DNA from: Geminicoccaceae bacterium
Lineage (GTDB): Bacteria > Pseudomonadota > Alphaproteobacteria > Geminicoccales > Geminicoccaceae
NCBI GenBank assembly: GCA_020446285.1
Contig: JAGREZ010000081.1
Span: forward strand, 1,675 to 14,039
DNA: 12,365 bases
Direction of reading: 5' to 3'
A program made the position numbers and the translations under genes. Under the pieces are notes generated by a model. That model saw nothing but the letters and a program-made list of their open reading frames with translations. It had not been told where the DNA came from and made no database searches. Each line of letters opens with the position of its first letter. The stretch's first letter is position 1. Shown here in pieces: positions 7,400 through 12,365 of this stretch.

Positions 7400-7682
7400 A
7401 CCCCGTCACCGCTGTTACGCTCTCATGCAGACCCCTGCCGACAGGACATCAAACGATCCTCCTCCTGTTGGTGACGAGGGTCGTTGCGTATCGCGGCTTT
7501 CTCGCGTCCGGCTATGTTCACGAAATATTCGCGGGCCCAGAAATGCTGCCTGACGAAATTCTACTCCCGTTCTCATGAGTCCGAGCCCGATCAATGGCAT
7601 TCTTGCCCTTGCGTGTGGCAGCGGCGACATCGGTCAGCTCGAAGAACCTTGCATCGCGCATGACTCCAATACCGGGCACTGA
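7372..7682. other. Convergent intergenic region with transposase remnant
   Basis: These 311 bases lie between the ends of two convergent operons and hold no intact gene. The recognisable content is the IS200-type transposase fragment, the right part of the hairpin over the TauC-like stop, and part of the small inverted repeat over the kinase-gene stop. A 47-codon minus-strand frame starting at ATG 7661 contains the first part of the transposase remnant; its leading residues (MRDARFFELTDVA) are not recognised. Confidence 0.8.
7423..7613 (-). pseudogene. IS200/IS605-family transposase (TnpA, Y1) C-terminal remnant, frameshifted
   Basis: Reading leftward from 7560 to 7423, one frame encodes 45 residues beginning NFVRQHFWAREYFVNIAG and continuing to an HQQEEDRLMS ending. 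This lines up with the C-terminus of IS200 TnpA (FW.R.Y.V...G, then I......HQ.EED), the region that follows the catalytic tyrosine helix in these Y1 single-strand transposases. The preceding piece, RKGKNAIDRART (about 7613-7577), matches the family's KGKSAI segment but is in another frame. The two are joined by a one-base-type frameshift near 7561-7566, where the second frame has a TAG. The HUH motif and the rest of the N-terminal part are absent, so this cannot encode an active enzyme. It is a decayed insertion between two convergent operons. Confidence 0.75.
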
Positions 7683-7692
7683 TCACCAGTGC
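7676..7692 (-). terminator. Small inverted repeat over the kinase-gene stop codon
   Basis: GCACTG (7676-7681) and CAGTGC (7687-7692) are perfect inverted repeats around a five-base loop, and the TGA stop of the 604-residue gene falls in this loop. The stem is short and no T-run follows, so a terminator role is only possible. Confidence 0.25.
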
Positions 7693-9497
7693 TGGCTCGC
7701 GGCCATTCCGGTAGAGGTCCAGCGGCCGAGGGTGAAGTGCATTTCGCGGTCGATGTCGATCGGATCCGGGGCGGCGTCGGTATCGGTCCTGCCGGTGCCG
7801 GTTTCGTAGCCTATGGCTTCGAGGGCGGTCCTGAGGCACGAGTGGGGTGGTTGCGCTTCGATATGGTGGTGATCGCACCATAGCAGCCTGCCGCGGACGA
7901 TCCGTGCAAGGACTCTGCCACTGGACGGATCGGCGAAGCGAATCTCGGGGATCTGTTCCACGCAGTTCTTGAGAAAACCGACATTCAGGGCGGCGTCCAT
8001 GTCGCGGTTGTGGAAGATCCCGCCCGGCTCGGTCGCCTGCACATTGACCTTCCTGTATCGATCGATGTCGATCATCAGTTCCGGGTCGAGGATCGTCATC
8101 GTATCGTTCCAGCCGAAGGCTGCGGTTTTCGGCAATTCGCCCTTTGGCACGTCATTGTCGAGAAACTCGAAATGAACACGCTTCACCTTCGAGCGTACCC
8201 ATGAAAAGAACAGTCCCGGCATTCCGGTATAGGCTTCGACATTGTGATACAGCAGATCGTCGACTGCCTTGTAGCGCCCGGTCGCAAGGCCCCGCTGCCA
8301 GGCTCGCTCGATGGTTTCCTGCGGCGGGGTGACCATGAAAAACATGAAGATCTGGTCGCCGAAACGGGTGAGGAGCCGGCTGTCCGCCCCATGGTCGTCT
8401 TCGACCACGAAGCTGTCGAAACGGAAGCGGTCGATGAGAAGGTGGGACATCTCTCCGCGCGCGCCCTTTCGGGCCATGAACAGGTCGAGTTTCCTGTCGA
8501 TGATCTCCAGTTCCTCGCCGGTGAGCATGGCCGCGTATTTGTAATCCTCGCCGAGCGTTTCGTAGTCGAGCAGGTATTTACGCCAGTAGTCCGGGCTGAT
8601 CAGCGCGAAATCCTCCCACGGTATGCCGAGCTTTTCGGCAAGGCGTCGCTGCCGCGGCCTCACCGTGCTCTTGCCTGATGCGGAAGCGCCCTTGACGTTC
8701 ATCACGGTGGGTTTCTGCTGGACCGGCAGGACGCGGTAGTTCCGTTCGGCGATGGCTCTGTCGACAAGGGGGCGGATGGCTTCGGCGATCACCTCGCCGC
8801 CGTAATTGCTGCAGACATGATTGGCGACGAGACGGGCAAGCAGTTCACGATCGGGAATGATCCTGCCGCGATGACCGATGATACCGCCGACGATCCGCAT
8901 CAGGCTTTCGAGGCAGGCCGCTTCCAGTGCGTCTTCCGTCACGGCCAGCTGCCTTTGCCAGAGGTCCGCGACGGCGGTCTCCGGATGATCCGGGGTGGTC
9001 TTCCTTTCGGAATCTTGCGGGTGCCTGCCGAAAAGTCTGGTGAGAAAGCCTGCGCCCCCGGGTCGTGCGGGTTTCGGAGGAGGGGAGCGCTCGAACAGCT
9101 TGCTCGCCAGTTCCCCGTCGATGAAACCCAGGGCTTTTGCCCGCATGTCGTCATGGGCGCGCCGGACGATGGCCATGTCCGGCTCGATGTAGTGATCGAA
9201 TATCGTCTTGACCATGTCGCGCAGATTGATGCCGAGTTCCTCGTAGCTCGGCCCGTCGGGAACCGAAAGGTCGGCTGTGACCCGGATCAGGATTTCATGC
9301 TGCGCCAGCCGTTCGGGACGGAACGAGACGAATTCGGCCGGCGGGAGGCCGCTGAAATCGGACAGTTCCCTGGCTTCGTCGTAACCGACATCGGCATTTT
9401 CGGGGCGAAAGAGTGTCACGAGCGGCATGAGACGGGCCGGGATCCTCGAATTGATCCCGGGATGCCAGGCATCATGCCGGTCTGTCTGCATCTCCAT
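7683..9497 (-). CDS. Uncharacterised protein with P-loop kinase domain (zeta-toxin-like)
   Basis: I do not recognise the full protein (604 residues, no signal peptide or membrane helix). A P-loop kinase domain occupies roughly 262-480. Walker A is GASASGKST at 270-278, preceded by a beta strand (TVMNV). FALISPDYWRKYL (297-309) follows, where Asp303 sits where zeta toxins and related kinases have the catalytic acid. A second strand, MSHLLIDRFRFDSF, spans 350-363. A lid-like ERAWQRGLATGRYKA (397-411) has the RG..TGR pattern of zeta-type small-molecule kinases. Residues 1-136 and 173-260 look helical and soluble, joined by a Pro/Arg-rich linker (137-172). The C-terminal 120 residues hold a CDHHH cluster (541-545). 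ATG 9497 is chosen; the ribosome-binding site is weak (GGGGGCGAG), and an ATG two codons in is an alternative. The gene follows tctA by 45 bases with a hairpin between them. A phosphotransferase role is inferred from the fold; the substrate is unknown. No antitoxin-like small gene adjoins it. Confidence 0.85.
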   Translation of the reverse strand: MEMQTDRHDAWHPGINSRIPARLMPLVTLFRPENADVGYDEARELSDFSGLPPAEFVSFRPERLAQHEILIRVTADLSVPDGPSYEELGINLRDMVKTIFDHYIEPDMAIVRRAHDDMRAKALGFIDGELASKLFERSPPPKPARPGGAGFLTRLFGRHPQDSERKTTPDHPETAVADLWQRQLAVTEDALEAACLESLMRIVGGIIGHRGRIIPDRELLARLVANHVCSNYGGEVIAEAIRPLVDRAIAERNYRVLPVQQKPTVMNVKGASASGKSTVRPRQRRLAEKLGIPWEDFALISPDYWRKYLLDYETLGEDYKYAAMLTGEELEIIDRKLDLFMARKGARGEMSHLLIDRFRFDSFVVEDDHGADSRLLTRFGDQIFMFFMVTPPQETIERAWQRGLATGRYKAVDDLLYHNVEAYTGMPGLFFSWVRSKVKRVHFEFLDNDVPKGELPKTAAFGWNDTMTILDPELMIDIDRYRKVNVQATEPGGIFHNRDMDAALNVGFLKNCVEQIPEIRFADPSSGRVLARIVRGRLLWCDHHHIEAQPPHSCLRTALEAIGYETGTGRTDTDAAPDPIDIDREMHFTLGRWTSTGMAASQHW

Positions 9498-9518
9498 GCC
9501 GCTCGCCCCCCGTTCGCT

Positions 9519-9539
9519 GCCCGCGACGAAACCGCGGGC
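9519..9539 (-). terminator. GC-rich hairpin between tctA and the kinase gene
   Basis: GCCCGCG (9519-9525) and CGCGGGC (9533-9539) form a perfect seven-base stem with a seven-base loop. It starts four bases after the tctA stop on the minus strand and sits in the leader of the kinase gene. No T-run follows in the minus-strand direction, so it may be a partial terminator or an mRNA end-protecting structure rather than a full stop to transcription. Confidence 0.45.
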
Positions 9540-9542
9540 GTT

Positions 9543-11066
9543 TCATGCCGCGTTCGTCTCCGCGCCCCGCCGCCGGCCCAGGATCACCTTGATCAGCGGC
9601 AGCAGTATCAGGATGATGGCGATGATGGTGATCGGTCCTGCGATCGGCCTTGTGAAGAAGATCGACGGATCTCCCGATGAAAGCAGAAGCGACTGCCGCA
9701 ATGTCGGTTCCGCGATCGGGCCCAGAACGATTGCCAGCACGGCGGGTGCCAGCGGATAGTCGAGCTTGCGCAGGACGAAGGCGCCGAGACCGAAGATCAG
9801 CATCAGCCACACATCGTGCATGTCCTGGGTCGCGGCATAACCTCCGACGACCGAAAGCACGAAGATCATCGGAGCCAGAATCGTGAACGGCATGCGCAGC
9901 ATCCAGATGAACAGCGGGATGAAGGCAAGATTCACGACGACCGCGAGGATATTCGAGACATAGAAGGATCCGATCAGGCCCCAAACGAATTCCGGCTGGT
10001 CGGTGAACAGCCGCGGGCCGGGGGTCAGGCCCCAGATCACCATACCACCCAGCAGAATGGCCGTCGTCGGCGAGCCCGGAATGCCAAGGGTGAGCATCGG
10101 CAGCATGGCACCGGTGGATGCGGAGTTGTTCGCCGCTTCGGGTGCCGCCACGCCTCCCGGATGTCCGCGTCCGAATTCCTTTGGATTGCGGGCCAGCATC
10201 TTGGCGACACCGTAGGACATCAATGATCCGGGGGTGGCACCGGCGGCGGGCAGAATTCCGACGAAGAAACCGAGGAACGAGCCGATGGCCGTTCCCTTCC
10301 AGCCACGGCGCATACCCTCGCCGGCATCCTCGATGGTGCCCTTGACGGTCATCCGTGTCTGGGTCGTGGTGACCTTTCCCCTCGTACTGTCGATGGTCCA
10401 CAGCATCTCGCCGATACCGTAGACGCCGATAGCCAGGACAAGGAAGTTGATGCCGTGCATGAAGCCGGGAATGTCGAAGAAGATGAGGCGCGGCGCACCG
10501 GAAATTTCGTCATATCCAACCGCGGCGAGAACGAGGCCGAGGCAGATCGAAAAGACGGTTTTGGGAATGTCATCTCCGCCCAGGCCCACGAACGTCGCGA
10601 ACGCGAGCAACATGAGGGAGAAGATCTCCGGTGGCCCGAAGCTCAGCGCCACGGAGGCGAGCAGGGGGGCGAAACCTGTGAAGAGGACGTTGGAAACGCT
10701 GCCGCCGATGAAGGACGCAAGTGCCGCGGTGACCAGTGCCAGCCTTGCGCGGCCCTGCAACGCCAGCGGTCTGCCATCGAAAGTGGTGGCGACGGCGGTG
10801 GAAGCGCCGGGTATGCCGAGAGTGATCGAGCTGATCGCCCCGCCATACATGGCGCCGTAGTAGATGGCGGCAAGGAAGATGATTGCCGATGCTGGCGGTA
10901 CCAGGAAGGTGACTGGCAGCAGGATGGCAACACCGTTGACCGAGCCGAGCCCCGGCATCGCGCCGATGAACAGCCCCAGTGTGACGCCGATAACGATCAA
11001 AAGCAGGTTGATCGGCTGAACCGCCAGCAGGATTCCGTCGCCCAGATGAAGAAGGATTTCCATCAT
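9543..11066 (-). CDS. tctA: Tripartite tricarboxylate transporter large permease TctA
   Basis: This is the large inner-membrane subunit of a TTT-family secondary transporter, which imports di- or tricarboxylates (for example citrate) using an ion gradient and a periplasmic binding protein. It is 507 residues, the usual length, and hydrophobic throughout (about 11-12 membrane segments expected). The family motifs are present: GAMPGLG at 35-41, GGAISSITLGIPG at 75-87, and in the second half FVGILPAAGATPG (268-280) and APEAANNSASTGAMLPMLTL followed by GIPGS. The two halves repeat the same PG/GIPG pattern, as known for TctA. ATG 11066 is used; the next codon is also ATG, and a GAGG lies about 11 bases upstream. 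It follows tctB by 63 bases in one operon. The substrate depends on TctC and is not shown here. Confidence 0.96.
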   Translation of the reverse strand: MMEILLHLGDGILLAVQPINLLLIVIGVTLGLFIGAMPGLGSVNGVAILLPVTFLVPPASAIIFLAAIYYGAMYGGAISSITLGIPGASTAVATTFDGRPLALQGRARLALVTAALASFIGGSVSNVLFTGFAPLLASVALSFGPPEIFSLMLLAFATFVGLGGDDIPKTVFSICLGLVLAAVGYDEISGAPRLIFFDIPGFMHGINFLVLAIGVYGIGEMLWTIDSTRGKVTTTQTRMTVKGTIEDAGEGMRRGWKGTAIGSFLGFFVGILPAAGATPGSLMSYGVAKMLARNPKEFGRGHPGGVAAPEAANNSASTGAMLPMLTLGIPGSPTTAILLGGMVIWGLTPGPRLFTDQPEFVWGLIGSFYVSNILAVVVNLAFIPLFIWMLRMPFTILAPMIFVLSVVGGYAATQDMHDVWLMLIFGLGAFVLRKLDYPLAPAVLAIVLGPIAEPTLRQSLLLSSGDPSIFFTRPIAGPITIIAIILILLPLIKVILGRRRGAETNAA

Positions 11067-11129
11067 TTCCAGTTCTGCCTCGCCCTGTCGTCTTTCCCCG
11101 ATTCACATCGATCGGTGGATGGTCGTTGA

Positions 11130-11633
11130 TCAGTAGATGATCGTGTTCAGCCAGTTGAACACGGGCTCGAGGAATTTCATTCCCTTCGGCAAGGTAATGC
11201 GCATCAATGCCTCGAAGAAGAAGAAGAAGACAATGGGTGTGATCACGGCAACCGGTATGGTCACACTCCATCTGTGACGTCCGAGAAATGCGAGATAGTA
11301 GATGAGGAAGACAAACATTGCGCCGTACATCGAGATGACACTCACGAGCGCAATGAAGGCAAGGATGCCGCCACCGACCATGAACAGCATCCGCCGGCCA
11401 TAGCGATCGAGCAGCGGTTCATCGGATTGCGATGGCGGGGATGTCTGGCGCATCCAGTTGAAGGCGATCACGCCCGTGCATACCAGCATGACGCCGGCCA
11501 GCCAGAACGGCCACGCGCCGCCACCCGGTCCCTCACCGCTGATGTAGCCGATATCGAGAGCGGTACTCTTCCACATCAGGTAGATTGACAGGAGGGCCAA
11601 TACAATTGCCGTGACTAACTCCGCGCGCCGCAT
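11130..11633 (-). CDS. tctB: Tripartite tricarboxylate transporter small permease TctB
   Basis: This is the small membrane subunit of the TTT transporter, 167 residues with four hydrophobic segments (about 5-22, 41-59, 82-117 as a long pair, and 123-141). The family pattern is present in the N-terminal helix followed by ISGEGPGGGAWPFWLAGVML (31-50), where TctB proteins have a G-P-G-x-x-P loop. The C-terminal end, LPKGMKFL...NWLNTIIY, is also typical (family pattern L..G). ATG 11633 has a strong GGGAGGG ribosome-binding site. The gene lies 45 bases after tctC and 63 before tctA. Residues 136-140 are five phenylalanines from a trinucleotide run. Confidence 0.93.
   Translation of the reverse strand: MRRAELVTAIVLALLSIYLMWKSTALDIGYISGEGPGGGAWPFWLAGVMLVCTGVIAFNWMRQTSPPSQSDEPLLDRYGRRMLFMVGGGILAFIALVSVISMYGAMFVFLIYYLAFLGRHRWSVTIPVAVITPIVFFFFFEALMRITLPKGMKFLEPVFNWLNTIIY
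11214..11230. repeat. GAA trinucleotide run inside tctB
   Basis: Five GAA units plus GA read on the plus strand. On the coding strand these are TTC codons that give five phenylalanines in a membrane helix. Gain or loss of a unit would change the protein by one residue without shifting the frame. Confidence 0.85.
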
Positions 11634-11678
11634 GCCGGCCCTCCCATCTCTTGTTTTCCGCGAACCGGAATTCGCGAC

Positions 11679-12365
11679 TTATTGTTCCATTTCGCTCAGG
11701 AGCTCGGTGTGACGCGTCACCTGGGTCTGCCAGTATTCCTTCTGGCCGGCTGCATCCATCGGCAATGGCTCGAGGCTTTCGGACGCCATGTAGTCCTGCC
11801 ATTCCTGCGATTCGTAGATCTTGCCGAACAGGTCACGATAGAAGGCCGCGGCATCTTCCGACATGCCCGGCGCACCGACGACGGCACGCTGGTTGTAGTA
11901 GGAGAAGTCCTTGCCCAGTTCCTTGACCGTCGGCACATCGGGAAGATTCGGCAGACGCTCGTCGGAAAAGGCAACGAGCGGAACGACATCGCCCGACTGA
12001 TAGAAGCCGCGGGCTTCCGCCGGATTGTTCACCGAAGCCATGATCTGCTGTCCGGCCAGGTCCTTGGCAACAGCACCGCCACCCTTGTACGGGATGTACT
12101 TCACCTTGAAATCGAAGTTCTTTTCCATCCAGGCGATGACGATGGAATCTTCCTGTCCCTTGCCGGTGCCGCCCATGACATAACCACCGTCGTCGGCTTT
12201 CACCTTGGCAAGCCAGTCCTCGAACGTCGTGATGCCGGAATCCTTGTGTACCCAGAGAACGAAGGGATCGACGCCCATCATGGTGATCGGCGTGAACGTC
12301 ATGATGTCGATACCGAGGGCGGGCTGACGGATGGGAGTCGTGAAGAACGAATTCAGCGTCACGAG
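11679..12365 (-). CDS. tctC: Tripartite tricarboxylate transporter binding protein TctC (Bug family), C-terminal part
   Basis: This is the periplasmic binding protein that delivers carboxylates to TctA/TctB. The window holds the last 228 residues; the frame is open to base 12365, so the signal peptide and roughly the first third lie outside. A GTG at 12362 is inside the gene, not its start. Family features seen, numbered from the first visible codon, are TLNSFFTTP (3-11), DPFVLWVHKDSGI (33-45), YIPYKGGGAVAKDLAGQQI (90-108), the Bug-family ligand-loop region NNPAEARG (113-120), and LPNLPDVPTVKELG (138-151), a hallmark of TctC/Bug proteins. Its TAA lies 45 bases before tctB, so it is the upstream gene of a tctCBA operon. 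The ligand is not determinable. Confidence 0.94.
   Translation of the reverse strand, partial: LVTLNSFFTTPIRQPALGIDIMTFTPITMMGVDPFVLWVHKDSGITTFEDWLAKVKADDGGYVMGGTGKGQEDSIVIAWMEKNFDFKVKYIPYKGGGAVAKDLAGQQIMASVNNPAEARGFYQSGDVVPLVAFSDERLPNLPDVPTVKELGKDFSYYNQRAVVGAPGMSEDAAAFYRDLFGKIYESQEWQDYMASESLEPLPMDAAGQKEYWQTQVTRHTELLSEMEQ

Noticed and set aside
7415..7630. A 71-codon minus-strand frame in the convergent gap
   Set aside because: The protein-like signal in this interval is in other frames, where it matches IS200-type TnpA. The 71-codon frame itself gives no recognisable sequence.
7683..9497. Toxin-antitoxin (epsilon/zeta) system
   Set aside because: The kinase core is zeta-like, but there is no small antitoxin gene beside it. 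The neighbour upstream is a transporter gene, and the protein is much larger than known zeta toxins.

Overview
The window looks like chromosomal DNA of a GC-rich proteobacterium, most likely an alphaproteobacterium. The basis is strongly GC-biased codon use, dense operons of solute-uptake genes, and a tripartite tricarboxylate (TTT) transporter next to peptide-type and taurine-type ABC transporters. The organism itself cannot be fixed from the sequence. Most of the window is transport and small-molecule catabolism.

Left part (1-4381, minus strand): one probable operon, transcribed right to left. It holds an FAD-dependent amine/amino-acid oxidoreductase of the DAO/PuuB type, a peptide-type (family 5) periplasmic binding protein, a DppB-like permease and a DppC-like permease cut by the window edge. 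The two ATPase genes normally found with such transporters would lie beyond base 1 if present. Middle part (4533-7371, plus strand): a divergent operon for a taurine/sulfonate/nitrate-type ABC importer, with binding protein, ATPase and permease. A 151-bp intergenic region separates the two operons and holds a plausible sigma70-like promoter for the rightward one. The layout suggests, by inference only, uptake of nitrogen-containing (perhaps amino-sulfonate or amine) solutes followed by oxidation.

Convergent gap (7372-7682): no intact gene. It holds a decayed, frameshifted C-terminal piece of an IS200-type (Y1) transposase on the minus strand, a hairpin that overlaps the stop codon of the taurine-type permease gene, and a small inverted repeat over the stop of the gene arriving from the right.

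Right part (7683-12365, minus strand): tctC (5' end outside the window), tctB and tctA encode a TTT transporter for carboxylates. Downstream and on the same strand, after a GC-rich hairpin, is a gene for a 604-residue protein with a P-loop kinase domain. That domain resembles zeta-toxin or nucleoside-kinase-like folds and is flanked by N- and C-terminal regions I do not recognise. This protein is the least understood gene in the window and the best lead for something new. I see no CRISPR array, tRNA, rRNA or intact mobile element.
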